A stretch of DNA of 64,000 bases from Gongronella butleri (Eukaryota; Mucoromycota; Mucoromycetes; Mucorales; Cunninghamellaceae): positions 434,001 to 498,000 of the forward strand of contig JAIWZP010000008.1 of NCBI GenBank assembly GCA_025201375.1, read 5' to 3'. Made by a program: the position numbers and the translations under genes. The notes below the pieces were generated by a model that was not told the origin of the DNA, ran no database searches, and saw only the letters and a program-made list of their open reading frames with translations. Shown piece after piece: positions 47,371-58,697 of this stretch. Numbering within the stretch: position 1 is the first letter of the stretch; each line of letters begins with the position of its first letter.

Positions 47371-48042
47371 TTATTTATTTTCAATATTGAACAACTTCCA
47401 TCTCGCACGGCTTGTGGCACCTTGTTGATGGACACAGCATTGGGTCGTCATGTACGCTGATAAAAAAGGGCAAAGACGCGTGAGCCGCTTACTCGACTCC
47501 CTCGTTTTTTTGTTTGTCTTACCAAAAAATGAGCCATTGCAATACGCCAATTGCAAAGCCACGAGTGGGACAAGGTAGATGTTTATGACAAGTGCGTTGG
47601 CAGGCTCTTTGATGACGAGAGACTGTATTGCATCAATCACCAGTAGCAGACGAAAGTAGATGGCATCAGGCTGTTTGAATTGGTGCATTTCCCCTTTTTT
47701 TTTTTTTTTAAAAGAATAAAATCATTTGTTGTACTTGCAGCACGAGTATAATGCATTAAACTGGTGCACAGCAATGTGCTGGGAAAATTCAAGTCTGATT
47801 GTTGGCATTCAGCCCTCAAAATTAAGCTCATCACGGCCGCACTGGTTTTTTGCAAGATTGGACTGGTTGATCAATGTGAATGTTTAAATACCTAGAATAG
47901 CTGCTTCAAACATCGCCTGATACAAATTTGGATCCTTCTGGACAAGTCCATTCGAAAATGCTTGTTTTTGCGATTCATGCAATGTAAATTCGCCTTCCTG
48001 GTGCTTCAAAGCCCCGGCACGCGTCCTGATGCGAACGGTGAG
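47371..48042 (-). other. Possible exons of a gene or gene relic, truncated by repeats
   Basis: Minus strand. 47892-48042 follows a TTTCTAG acceptor and reads LTVRIRTRAGALKHQEGEF and LHESQKQAFSNGLVQKDPNL, ending before a GTATTT donor. 47523-47688 reads AIYFRLLLVIDAIQSLVIKE and LQLAYCNGSFFG, joined in frame by a GTAAGA...TATCAG intron to 47371-47456 (AYMTTQCCVHQQGATSRARW, stop). The link between the first exon and the other two is not resolved. Upstream the sequence runs straight into repeat family C, so a 5' end is missing. No family recognised. Confidence 0.35.
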
Positions 48043-48049
48043 CTAGAAA

Positions 48050-49438
48050 CCCCGAGCGGGACTTGATTCGCGGCTGTTGCAGGTCATTGAGACGCACCAC
48101 AGGTAAAACAAATTTTCGTCGTGTCAAGACCCCAAATCCAAAATTCAAAAACTCGGTCCTCAGAATTGCTCCAAACTTACAAACATGATGGACGCGAGCG
48201 AGAAACCACGAGAATGGCAAAAATAGCGTGCAGTCCAAATGTTCTTTGACGAGCAATCAGCGATTTTAGATTATTTTAAATGACGAATTGCTCGGGAAGA
48301 ACGCGTCCATAATCCATGCCGACGCGTCCACTAGCAACAAATGCTCCAGGTGCATGGATCTGATGCAAAGCACCGGGCTGGAAAAGCCAGGCTGACGCGC
48401 TTTTATGACGCGTCAAATTTCATAATAATCTTCGACGCGCGTAAGGTTGGCCAAAAATCACCTTTTTTCGTTGATCATCAATGTCCACATATGCAGCAGA
48501 CTATGTTCTTTCTTATGACGTGCCTTTCTCGGACATACAGCCATTTTTCGTCGAGTTCACCTTGAGTCGAAAACAAGACTCAAAAAGCATTTTTTTTGCC
48601 AAAACCAATCAATGGACCCTCTTTTTTAATTGCATTTTTGTCTGTCATGGACGCGCATTTACCATGAGAATGAATAGCGCGGCGATCCGGGGACTTGAAA
48701 TTACCATTTTTAAAATCCTCGACTGCACCCCTTGGAAATTTTGGTCCCTTTTGAAAATCCTCATTGCGCGCCATCCAGTGACCGTAATCCAGGCACTCAG
48801 TAAGCTTTTTTGTTGCAAATTTTGCGCTGAATGCGATGCAGCTATTTTTGAGCGGGGTCGACCATGCAGATGGCGAGATGAATGCAAATAGTACAAATAA
48901 GAGGTTTTTGCCATATTCGAGTCCAAAAAAAATTGGGCGGGTCCGCCTTGAGCGCTGGGCCGTAGTTTTAAGCCGTGACACATTTTTCATTAGCGAGCAG
49001 GTACGCTGTAAGAAAATTTCTGAAGGCAAGGTAAGCCGGTAAAGTTCAAAAAAAGCACGCTTCATTATTTAAAAATGGCAAATGTGCAAATTTTTGTGAC
49101 GTGTTTGAATTAGACACGCTCGGGCGTTATTTCTGGAAGGTTTGGTTGACGCGATGCATACCTTTTGTATGTATGCTGGTGGAAGCCGTTCAAACATGTC
49201 ATCAAGTTTTAACCTCGATGTTCTCGGCAATGGATGAAACGACGCACAACGCTTTTAACGTGCCAAAAGCATCTGTTGACTCTCTATCGAATGAGACTAG
49301 TTTTACTGATAGATGACCAAAACTGACAGAGAAAATTCATTTTTTCAACAAATGCTTTAATTGAGATTTTCTCGAGAACGGTCTAGTTGACCCCCGATTT
49401 TTGTTGCATTTTTACTAGCTAACATGGAATCAAAGCAT
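48050..49438. repeat. Composite repeat block: families C, B and A (copy 3)
   Basis: 48100-48720 matches 2290-2960 (family C). 48810-49100 matches 38880-39220 (family B). 49100-49490 matches family A copies at 35690 and 38150. The three families occur here end to end, which suggests they are parts of one larger element whose other copies are fragments. No long open frame spans the block. Confidence 0.65.
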
Positions 49439-49915
49439 CTAATGGGATGACTTGCAGCGCGCTAGCATGTGTTTAATGCTTGCATCGGTCCTGCATGGGT
49501 AGTCCTGCCACTCATTCGTCGTCGTGTCAATAATCCGCACAGGGACGCCAAGAGCCGCGGCGATGTTCTCTTGCTGGCGCAACCAGCGCAGGTTTGTCCA
49601 GGTGTTGTTCTTGCTATCACCGTTGATATGGTCGACCACATATTGCGCGGTCAGCTCGTCAAATCGCGTTTGCGCGCGAGGTTGCTGCGTTCGCGAGATC
49701 TCCTCCATGTCTACGTCGCCTTGGGCCGTCAAGATGGTGGCCGCCAAGGTGCTCAGCGTGGGCGGCATCGGCCCCGGCGCCAATGGCATCACCTCAACTT
49801 CCACGGCGTCGATAGGCTCTGCTGCCTCCTTTGTTGTGTGCATAGCCCAAAGCTGCGCCAGTGTTGGCTGCTTGAATTTCGTCGGCCCCGCCGTCCCTGA
49901 GACTGAGTGATCCAA
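49439..49915 (-). pseudogene. HNH-endonuclease-like ORF, chimeric with dispersed repeats at both ends
   Basis: Open frame of about 155 codons with no ATG at its 5' end (the first in-frame start-like codon is TTG). A CAG/GG acceptor-like site at about 49896 suggests it is an internal exon. The reading shows KFKQPTLAQLWAMH, then QYVVDHINGDSKNNTWTNLR and WLRQQENIAAALGVPVRIID. The DHINGD...NN...NLRW pattern is that of the HNH_3 (zinc-independent His-Asn-His) nuclease fold, and the following segment resembles a NUMOD-type repeat. The last 17 codons (49439-49490) are repeat-A sequence, and the 5' end overlaps a piece of the tandem-repeat family. Whether it is expressed is unknown. Confidence 0.6.
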
Positions 49916-49985
49916 TCTCTGAAAAAACTTGACATTGTCGGATTTTTGTGTTCAACATCTTCTAGCTCAAATAGAGGACCCGATG
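49890..49985 (-). repeat. Inverted fragment of the about 490-bp repeat family
   Basis: Read on the minus strand, this aligns with 61065-61140 and 62375-62450: GAG(C/T)TAGA(A/G)GATG, GAACACAAAA, TCC(G/A)ACAATGTCAAGTTTT, CAGAGAT...GGATCACTCAGTC. About 75% identical by eye. Confidence 0.6.
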
Positions 49986-49989
49986 AACA

Positions 49990-50802
49990 AGAGCCTGAGA
50001 ACGCGCCTAGCTTGGAAAAAAACAAAAAACAAAAAACAAAAGTGAGCGAGCAGGAGTATGAAAAAAAAACAACAACTTACCTAGTTCCTTGAGACGCTCC
50101 ACGGGTTGCTTGCCTCTTCGAGCATTTCCACCCTCACCGCGTGGGCAGGTTCCGCGCAAACCATAGGTGAGAAAAGAGAATGGGAAGGTGAATGGGGGGG
50201 GGGAAAGAGAAGGAGGAAGGAAAAAAAAGCAAAATATGAAACGCAATGGGCCCCACCCCATTTTATCACAGATTTCCAGCTGCGCACTTGAGCTGTGACA
50301 GCGGTCTTTTAAATCACGCGACTTACTTTTCCTGACGCGCGCGTCCAACTCTGCCTATCCAAATCCCTTGATTTTACTCTTTTTGCAAGCTGTTTTTTTG
50401 GATCAATTGCCTAGAAAAAAAGAAGTCTGGCGCGCGTTTAATGAGTACATCGTTTCCATTTTGCCAACAGAGCCTCCATTGCATCTTTTCACGCGCATTA
50501 AAAGCGAGGGTGGTACATTTGTGACGATTTTTACTGCAAAGAACAAAGTACAAATAATAGGATAGACGTATAATGTAAAATAAAGACTAGGTGGAGGGAC
50601 GGAAAGAGTGTTGATGAGGGAGGGAGAGAGGGAGCAGAGAGACGACGACGACAATGCATTGGTGCTTGAGAAAAAAGAGACGAAAATGAAGGTAAACGAG
50701 TCTAAATTGGGCCATTGATGGCTCAATTGAGAGGACCCATTGTCGTTTCTTGAATTCTTTCGTTTTTTAGGAAAACTACAAGTAGAGAAAAGAAAGAAAA
50801 CG
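49990..50802. other. Intergenic region downstream of SHO1
   Basis: A/G-rich plus strand with A-runs. Minus-strand ORFs here are Phe/Ser-rich artefacts. The 3' UTR of SHO1 lies at the right end. No exon is supported. Confidence 0.35.
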
Positions 50803-52386
50803 TTAGACGTGCGGACGCGGTAGATGTTTGTTAAAACATGCGTAATTAGAGGGCACAATTCCAACGGAGCCATCGGATGTCTTGCGCGCCTGCCACCAGT
50901 TGCCACGGCGATCGACGATCTCCACGATCTCGCCGCGGGCAAAGCTCAGCTCGTTGGGATCCTCGGGGTTGGCTTGGTCTATGAAATAAAGAGAAAAAAA
51001 AAAGGACGCGTGAGTCATGGGATCGTTCTCAATGGCGTTGAAATGGAGCGAAGAAGGGATGTCGTACAGTCATGAAGGGCCTCGACACGCTCCTTGTACT
51101 CGAGAACGGGTGATGCGGCCTGGGGGCCGGCCTGGCCAGTGGCATCCTCATAGGCAACCTTATCGGAGGTCATTTCGACGGGCTGCGCGCCAACGGGGAC
51201 GGCGACGGGCGCGACATTGACGGGCGCATGGTGCACAGGCTGCTGCTGGATGCTGTTGCTGGTGTGGATGAGCTGGCCGGGCACGGTGTTAGGTTCGCTG
51301 CCAAAGACGACAATCCACACAATCTAAATCAATCAAAAAACGAGATGAAAGGAGCCGAGTTAGCCAAAAATGGTCAATGTCAACGTTTGGGGCCGGTCGC
51401 GCCCCCTTTTTTTTTATTTACCTGGATAATGACCAAAATCACGTAACCAGCGGCAACGGCGCCGGCACCCGAGGCGTGGTTGCTCAATCCAATGAACGTG
51501 TTAAGGTCCAAGGTCAAGTAGCCGGTGCTGAGCGCGAGAAGGGCCAAAATCTAGCCATTGGCGCAACAGAAAAAAAAAAGAGGGGATCAGTTGTCATTCC
51601 GCTCCTTTTGTGCAAAAAACCAAAATATTGCATGCCTGGCCCATGTGTGAGACACGGGCACAAGGGCAATAATAGTTGGTGTAACCGAAGCACCGAGTGT
51701 TTTTTTTTTTCTGAGTGTGGCGAGCGTCCCCCAAAAGTGGCAAAGAGCCTCTTGATACTCATTTTGAATTGACCCCACGGCATCGAATTCCTCTTTTTTT
51801 TTTTTTTTTTTTTAAACTTACAGCAAGGCGGTGGTGATAAAAGGCATCGGTGACAAACACGTACGAGATGCTGGCAATCAACAAGAGCTCGAAAATGTTG
51901 ACCCACCAGACGGAGCCAAGGAAGCCAAGAGCACAAAGGCCACCAAAGGCAATCACCCACGCAGCCTATAAAAAGATGTCATATAAAACAAAGAAAAAAA
52001 GATCAGAAAGGAGTCAAATAGCCACAATGGCGCAAGCGCCGCGCATGCGCCAGCGAAACGACACGTCCCCTCCTCCCTCCTGGCGCCCAACGACAAGAAT
52101 CAAACAAAGAAAAAGCGGAAAACGAGGCTGTGTCCCGCTCCCTGGCTTCTCAGATGATGGATGGGAGCGAGACACGGAGCCCATGATCCATGGGATTTGT
52201 CGTCTGGCTCTTTTTTTTTTTTTTTTTTTTGCCAAGCCCCGGCGGGGGGGGGGAGAGGAGTGTGCGCTGCGTAGGAAAAAAGCAAATCGATGCCTCAAAA
52301 GGGACGAAATGAGCGCTTACCAAAGAGACGACAATGGTCACTAGCAAAAACTTGTTGTCAATGATACGCTCGGTCGAAATCGCCAT
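50803..52386 (-). CDS. SHO1: Sho1-type osmosensor adaptor (four membrane segments plus SH3)
   Basis: Five exons: 52321-52386, 51822-51965, 51422-51550, 51068-51323, 50803-50978; 256 aa. Four hydrophobic segments fall in the first about 120 residues ([70 protein letters not shown]), matching the Sho1 membrane bundle. A variable Val/Pro-rich linker follows. The C-terminal SH3 domain is [46 protein letters not shown]. In yeast Sho1 recruits Pbs2 through this SH3 domain in the HOG pathway. The protein is shorter than yeast Sho1 (about 370 aa), mainly in the linker. The SH3 domain ends about 12 residues before the stop. Confidence 0.93.
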
Positions 52387-52924
52387 CGTTTTAGTCGCGA
52401 ATAAATGAAAAAAAAGAGTGGAGAAAGACTAGAGAGCAAAAAAGAAAAGAAAAAGTGTAGAAAGCATCTTTTCGAGATCATCCCATACCCTATTTATCTT
52501 CAAACTCCACGTGTTACACAAGGCGCCCTTCAGCCTTGCAAGCGCGAGATCTCATTCGCCACTGTTGGCCCAAAAGACACGCCAGATTTGCCAAATAAAA
52601 CAACACAGCCATTTTTTTATAATTTTTTAATTTAACAACACACAAGTCTATTGAAAAAGGTCTATGGTACAGGGGAAAGGCGTCATGATGATGACGAACA
52701 AGGAGAATGGGAAAAAAAGGGGAGGGGGCAACAAGCGACAAGATGAATAAAAAAAAAAGGATGCATGAGCAGGGGGGCGATGAATGAGATGATTGGGTGT
52801 ATGATCCTTGGGACAAAGCCATTGGAAAAAAGGGAGCAAATGATGGACAATGGCTAGGTAGAGAGGAGGGGCAAAAGAGGAAGGAGCACGATGCAAAAGC
52901 ACGCACCATGTGACAATTTTGGCT
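52387..52924. other. Region between the SHO1 start and the AspRS 3' end
   Basis: SHO1 promoter/leader (52387-52500, A/G-rich) and the AspRS 3' flank. A GATGATGACG/ATGATGA cluster at about 52684-52700 and A-runs are present. No gene. Confidence 0.35.
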
Positions 52925-53292
52925 CTATTGTTTCAGGACAAGGCCATACTCATCGAGCTGCGCCGTGGTGATGGCGGACGGGCTATCAACGACCCAGTCC
53001 TTTCCGCCTGCAGCCTTTGGGAACGCAATGACGTCGCGGATGGATGGCGCTTGGCACAGGATGGCCATCAAACGATCAAAGCCAAGCGCAATGCCGCCAT
53101 GAGGAGGACATCCGCCACCAAGCGCATCAATCAGGTGATCGAAGCGTGCATATTCATGCTTTTCCAACTACGAGACAAAAACAAAAACAATGTCAGGAAG
53201 TGCACAAATGGGTATCCATGCATTCATTGAGTGCCAATGCAGCCCAAATAGCTTTTTTTTCTTATTTTTTTTTTCTTTTTCAGGCTTGGCAT

Positions 53293-53329
<37 letters not shown>

Positions 53330-54907
53330 TGTAACACCTTGTCAAAAATAAAGGTTTGCATGACGGGCGAGTGAATACGGATGGACCCGCCGCCGATTTC
53401 CATGCCATTGAGCACGAGGTCATAATGCTGGCCGCGGACAGCGCCTGGATTGGTGGCAAGGAGCGGGATATCGTCGTCGACGGGCGCCGTGAAGGGGTGG
53501 TGTGTCGCTTGCCACGTGCGTAGCCCTTGTTCATCGGGCGTGAAGAGCGGAAACGCCTCAATCCACGCAAATTTGAACGGGCCCTTGGCATCCAACGCCA
53601 ATTGCCCCTTTTGGTGTAGCCGCTGCGCAACTTGCAATCGCGTGCGGCCCAGCAAGGTGTTGCCGCCCTAAGGAATCAGAAAAAATATAAGATAAAAAGT
53701 GAGTAAAAAAAAAAAAGGCGCTCAGCCGCAAAAAAAAAAAGTGCCAAGATGAGAAAAGGGAAATCTTACATGCAGATACGTCGGGCGACGATGCAAGAAG
53801 ACGAGATCTCCGATGTCCACATTTAATTTGTTGTTCCACAGCGCATGAGTGTCGGGCGAGCTTGCGGCCATGGCGTGCTTGATGCCGGGCGGATACTTGG
53901 CGAGCCACTGCGACAGATTGCCCTCGTTGATCTTGACAAAGCCGAATTGTTGCTGGTCCGCGTCAGACACTTCCAAATCACGTAAAAGTGTCTTGAGATC
54001 GCCACCCGTCAAATGATGTGCGCCCTGCTTGACGACGAGACAGTCCAATGCATCATCTGCTGCGGCAAGGCACCCACTTGCGTCTTGGATCTATCAAAAA
54101 AAGGAGCAATTGAGATGAAAATAGCCATTCAAAGCGCGCACGCGACGCCACAACCACAAAATTTCTGCCAATAAGCGCAATTGGACACAATTGGACGCTT
54201 TTTTTTTTCTTTCTGTTTCTCGGGTCGTACCTCCAAGTCGAACCTCAGATCAGGCTTGTCAGAGCCATACTAAAAAAGCCAAAAAAAAAAAAAAAAACAA
54301 ATTGCATGAGTCACCGAGGTCGCTCTTTTTTTTTTTTTTACCCCTTGAATTTACCCTGGACATGGCTTCCTGATAGGTCAAATGGGGGAAATCCTTGTCG
54401 GTGAGGGTGACGCCGAGGCTGTTTGCCCACACGGCCTTGACAAGGCCCTGGATGATGCGCTGGACATCATTGACGGTGGCAAAGCTGAGCTCGAGGTCGA
54501 TTTGCGTGAATTCCGGCTGGCGGTCAGCACGCAGGTCTTCGTCGCGATAGCAGCGCGCAATCTGAAAGTAACGATCAAAGCCCGCGGCCATTAGCATCTG
54601 TTTGTGCTGCTGCGGGCTTTGTGGGAGCGCGTAAAACAACCCGGCCTTGCGCGTCGGCACCACAAACTCGCGTGCGCCCTCCGGGGTCGATTTGAATAAC
54701 GTCGGCGTCTCGATCTCGCAAAAGTCGTGCTCGCCAATCAAATATTGACGGATCGTGTTGGCCGTCTTGCTGCGCAGCCGAATATTGTCCTGAAGACCCG
54801 GACGCCGCAAATCAAGATATCGATACCGCAGACGCACATCCTCGTTGGGCTAAAAAAAATAATGGGAAAAAAAGCAATACATTGGGTCAATTTGACTTCA
54901 ATGGTCT

Positions 54908-54946
<39 letters not shown>

Positions 54947-55672
54947 TACCAATTGCTTTTGTGTTGGCCAAAAGGGCAGCTGTGGCGACGCCGGGTTCAG
55001 ACAATACAATTCTTGGATCTCGACCTCGACGGCGCCTGTGGGCAGGTCGCGATTCACATTGTCCTCGGGCCTGCTGCGCACAATGCCCTGCACGCACACC
55101 ACGCTTTCTGGCGTCAATTGCTGGATCGCCTGCTTTATATGCTCAGGACACGCCTCTGACCGGTAAACAAGCTGCGTCGTCCCACTCGCATCCCGCAAAG
55201 GCAAGAAAATCAGGTCCTGCGACATGGATCTATGCCAATAAAATGAGAAAACGCGCAAAAAAAGCTATTGAGTGCACCATCCACACCCCTTGGGCTTTCA
55301 CATACCTAGCATTCTGTGCCCAGCCGCATAGCACCACATCCTGGTCCACATTGTGCGCGCGAATGTCACCACATTTGTGTGTCCGCTGTGGGTATTGGCC
55401 TAAAAAAGCAAATTGAGCGTGAATGGGCCATTTCAATGAGATCCGGGAAAGAGACAGAGCGCGACAAGGGCACGCTGCATACCGTGGTGCCGAGCAGTGT
55501 CTTGGTATCCCTGCAAGTGCTGATCGAGGCGAGTCAACGCGCTGTGGAAAGGCTTTTGCTGCTGTTTCCAGCCAACACGCGCAATCACACGCGCCTGCTG
55601 TGACAGAGTGTGTTGACACAGTCGCTGCAGCGACACTCCAACGCGCCGCGACACAAAGGACAGAGTGGCCAT
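52925..55672 (-). CDS. MSD1: mitochondrial aspartyl-tRNA synthetase (bacterial-type AspRS)
   Basis: Eight exons: 55483-55672, 55306-55399, 54950-55229, 54355-54849, 54231-54269, 53770-54090, 53329-53667, 52925-53167; 666 aa. A basic, Ser/Gln-rich N-terminus (residues 1 to about 50) suits a mitochondrial targeting peptide. The anticodon-binding OB fold begins [20 protein letters not shown]. Class II motifs are [36 protein letters not shown] (motif 2), and [14 protein letters not shown] (motif 3). The bacterial-type insertion domain lies between [10 protein letters not shown] and [14 protein letters not shown]. Length equals yeast Msd1 (about 658 aa). Intron 3 contains a T-tract of more than 30 on the plus strand (A on the coding strand). 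Confidence 0.95.
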
Positions 55673-55799
55673 GGAGAAAGAAAGCTAAAATAAGGAAAAC
55701 AAAAGAAAACGAAGCATAAAAGTCAGACCCTGCTTTGCCCCTACCAAGTTCGGCCTTTGAAAGAGGCTACTTGTTTCTCTCATTGGCTGATTGTTATGG

Positions 55800-56081
55800 G
55801 CGGCGACGCGATGTGCCTTCACAAATTCTCGGATTCTGTCTCCTTTTGATCCCTTTTACATGCATATTTTAGAACACCATTGTTGGTCCAGGCTCAGAAA
55901 GAAGTATGTCTATTTAAGGTTTCGACAAATTTAAGCTTGCAGACCTTCTTAATATGCCTCACTCAAGAAGTTGTAAGTCGCGACACGATGCGCCTCCTAA
56001 TTTCCCGGATTTTGGAATTTTATTCACGTTTTACACCTTGTTACACGCATTTTTGCGAGGCGACTGTGGCCCAATCTCAAG
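55800..56081. repeat. Duplicated 3'-flank sequences of the secreted-protein pair
   Basis: Two diverged copies of the same flank lie here (about 55800-55925 and 55975-56095), and a third follows the second gene (57845-57985). Landmarks: CGACGCGATGTGCCTTC / CGACACGATGCGCCTCC / CGACGCGGTGTGTTGTC, then CTCGGATTCT-like, then GGTCCAGGCTCAGAAAGAAG-like. The left copy has no gene attached, so it marks a third duplication unit that lost its coding part. The AspRS promoter is the remaining 55673-55800. Confidence 0.65.
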
Positions 56082-56834
56082 TTACGTATAAAGTTTGCAA
56101 ATGCCTTTCACACAGGTCTCTTTGCAATCGTCACTGCTTGAGCAGCACGCGCCATTGGGACCCTGGCCGTTCAATTTGCCTTTGTACCCAGCAATGCACG
56201 TGGGAGTCGGGGTCTTGGTGGTTGTCTTGGTGGTCGTTGTCGTGGTCTTTGTCGTAGTCGGCGAGGCGGAAGGCGTTGTTGTGGTTGTCGTCGTGGTCGT
56301 AGATGCGGTTATGGTGGCGGTGGTAGTCGCTGATGAGGTTGTCGTGGAAGTTGCGACGGTCGTCGGTAGAGACGCGCCAACGTCGCGAAAGATGCGCTTG
56401 TCGAAACAGACAAATTGCCAATGATTTTGAAAACCATTGGGGAACTCCTGTGCATCATCAACATATGGATTATTCCAGACCTCATGGTATTCGTCCATCA
56501 AGGTGCACGGGATCACGATGCCGCCGTCTTCAATAGTTGTCAAACTGACCACGTCATTGTCCAATTTGCCCGGTTGAATCGTCACGTTGTAGAATTGATT
56601 CAGCCGCCAATCCGAATTGTGCCAGGAAAACGCGCTGCCTTCCCATTGATTGATGCAGGTGCTGCCAATGCGGTCCCAACGCTTGCCCGTCGATGGGTCC
56701 GAATACCAAAAGTCGAAAGTTTCCACTTGAACACATGCCATGCGCTTGCCTTGATCGCTTGTCATGACATCGACGGTGTAGTAATACGCGTTGGCGACGG
56801 ACGCCGCCGCCAATGCCAATAAAATGTATTTCAT
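56082..56834 (-). CDS. Secreted protein with Thr-rich stalk and six-Cys C-terminal tail (paralogue 1)
   Basis: Single exon, 250 aa. Signal peptide MKYILLALAAASVANA precedes YYYTVDVM. The globular part (about residues 17-160) has Cys and Trp (WRLNQFYNVTI, SLTTIEDGGIVIPC, GFQNHWQFVCFDKRIFR). A Thr/Ala/Ser stalk of about 55 residues follows (TTTTTTTTTT runs), expected to be O-glycosylated. The tail is PTPTCIAGYKGKLNGQGPNG then ACCSSSDDCKETCVKGICK. Six Cys are spaced C-x16-CC-x5-C-x3-C-x4-C, which resembles a disulfide-knot or small binding module. No catalytic motif seen; function unknown. The second paralogue lies 1.1 kb away in the same orientation. Confidence 0.8.
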   Translation of the reverse strand: MKYILLALAAASVANAYYYTVDVMTSDQGKRMACVQVETFDFWYSDPSTGKRWDRIGSTCINQWEGSAFSWHNSDWRLNQFYNVTIQPGKLDNDVVSLTTIEDGGIVIPCTLMDEYHEVWNNPYVDDAQEFPNGFQNHWQFVCFDKRIFRDVGASLPTTVATSTTTSSATTTATITASTTTTTTTTTPSASPTTTKTTTTTTKTTTKTPTPTCIAGYKGKLNGQGPNGACCSSSDDCKETCVKGICKLYT

Positions 56835-57977
56835 TGAAGAAAGCACTCAATGTAGGGGGTGGAAATCATGATCATTACTTTTATAGCGGCTGCCTTATGG
56901 AAAAATGACGAGTTGCGTACCAATTGTATTCCACTTGAATGGTAAACCTTAAAAAATTGCTCAAACCGGGAATTGCACATTTTTGCTACTGAGATGTCTG
57001 GGTTGAAGCGCGTCAAGCACGTGCCTGTGGAGCGGCAAGATCTGGCTTTAAAGCAAAAGGGGGGCTATTTTCAGGTACACCTCTCACTTTCACGCGTTTA
57101 AGTTTGAGCTTAATGCAATTTGCCGACGATGATGCCAAACTATACATTACTGCGCTCTTTGCTCGCGCGCTTCAGATGCGTACATTGCCATGACATGATG
57201 TCGCAATGCCGAAGCACAAAAGTTTTCAGCCTTTTGCTTGAATAAGGAACGTGAGTATCCATTTTTTTGACTTTTTTTTTTGTCATGAAAGGGACCCCAT
57301 AATACAATCCTCTAAAATTCAAGGGAGATCCGCGAGTGAGATGCAATTCAATTCGAAAACTTTATTCATCTTCGTCTGTCACTCAAACCATTCTCTTCTC
57401 AGGCCCTGGATCGAGACCCAATTGCTGGAAAGTTAGGAAGCAGTCTTGGAGGGGCGTATGGCAACACAGAATACACGCGTGTTGGAGTTTAATTGACGTG
57501 TATTGAGCGACGTTTGCGTCAATTGAGGCTAAAATGGCAGACATCAAGTCATTCAATTTTACAAAACAGCAAATTGTCAGCTCCGCCAGCCGCGTCGTAC
57601 ATTCACTAAGTGAAACCTAATGCGCACGGTCCAAACCCAGCGAACCTGACATGAGTTACACGTTAAAATATTCGCGTTTGTCGTTATTTATGGCTTTCAT
57701 CAATTTGCTCTTTCCTCAAGACTCACGAGTTACACATCTGCTGTGTCATCTTGGGCTTAGCAATACGCAAATGCAGTGCGAATTCGCGTGAAGCTGTCGT
57801 AGCTTGAACCTTGATGCCAACGTCTGTGCTTCAATAAAATTAAAAGCGGCGACGCGGTGTGTTGTCATCTCTCGGATTCTAGCATTTATTCTCATAATGG
57901 CTCTTTTCCACGCGTGTTCTGTCCCACAATGGTGGCCCAGACTCAGGAAGAAGTACCCATGAGTTTATTTAAAGTTT
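56835..57977. other. Spacer between the two secreted-protein paralogues
   Basis: Promoter of paralogue 1 (56835-56960) resembles that of paralogue 2 (58700-58850): both carry an ACCTTAAAAA-TTGCT-AAACC-like word about 110-130 bp upstream of the ATG. 57845-57977 is the third copy of the duplicated 3' flank. The middle (57000-57840) shows no exon. Confidence 0.45.
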
Positions 57978-58697
57978 TTACGTATAGAGTTTGCAAACAC
58001 CCTTCACACATGTCTCTTTGCAGTCGTCACTGCTCGAGCAGCACGCGCCATTGGGACCCTGGCCGTTCAATTTGCCCTTGTAGCCAGCAATGCACGTGGG
58101 AGTCGGGGTCTTGGTGGTCGTCTTGGTGGTCGTTGCGGTCGTTGTAATCTTTGCCGTGGTTGTTGTCGTGGTCGTCGAGACAGCGGGCATAGTAGTGGTT
58201 GTTTTGCCGGTGGTGGTGGTGGTCGTCGTCGACGACGGATCAACATTGCGGAAGATACGCTTGTTGTAACAGGCAAACAACCAATGATTTTTAAAGCCAA
58301 AGGGGAATTCCCTGTCATTTGCGATGTTTGGATCATCCTTGGTCTCATGGTATTCATCCACTTGGAAGCATGGAATCACGATGCCACCGCCCTCGATAGT
58401 TGTCAAGCTGATCACGTCGCTGGGCGAGCTGCCCGATTGCACCGTGACATTGTAGAATTGATTCAGCCGCCAGTCAGCATTGTGGTAAGAAAAAGGATAG
58501 GGATCATCGTTGAAATTGCATGTGCCACCGATGCCGTCCCAAGGCTTGCCTGTCGATAAATCCGTGCCCTTGAAGTCGTACGTGTTCGCGTTCACACATG
58601 TAAGCCATTTGTCTTGCGTATTGGCCATAACATCGACGGTGTAGTAATACGCGTTGGCCACGGACGCCGCCGCCAATGTCAACAAAACGGACTTCAT
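57978..58697 (-). CDS. Secreted protein with Thr-rich stalk and six-Cys C-terminal tail (paralogue 2)
   Basis: Single exon, 239 aa. Signal peptide MKSVLLTLAAASVANA is nearly the same as in paralogue 1. The globular part is diverged (CVNANTYDFKGTDLSTGKPW, WRLNQFYNVTVQSG, SLTTIEGGGIVIPC, GFKNHWLFACYNKRIFR). The Thr stalk is slightly shorter. The final 36 residues differ from paralogue 1 at one position only (VKGVCK for VKGICK). The contrast between an almost invariant tail and a variable N-terminal core suggests gene conversion or strong constraint on the tail. Function unknown; cell-wall or extracellular location inferred from the signal peptide and stalk. Confidence 0.8.
   Translation of the reverse strand: MKSVLLTLAAASVANAYYYTVDVMANTQDKWLTCVNANTYDFKGTDLSTGKPWDGIGGTCNFNDDPYPFSYHNADWRLNQFYNVTVQSGSSPSDVISLTTIEGGGIVIPCFQVDEYHETKDDPNIANDREFPFGFKNHWLFACYNKRIFRNVDPSSTTTTTTTGKTTTTMPAVSTTTTTTTAKITTTATTTKTTTKTPTPTCIAGYKGKLNGQGPNGACCSSSDDCKETCVKGVCKLYT

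Noticed and set aside
56082..58697. Secreted Cys-rich proteins as toxins or effectors
   Set aside because: The tail only shares Cys spacing style with small knotted peptides; nothing in sequence or context shows toxicity, so no such function is assigned.
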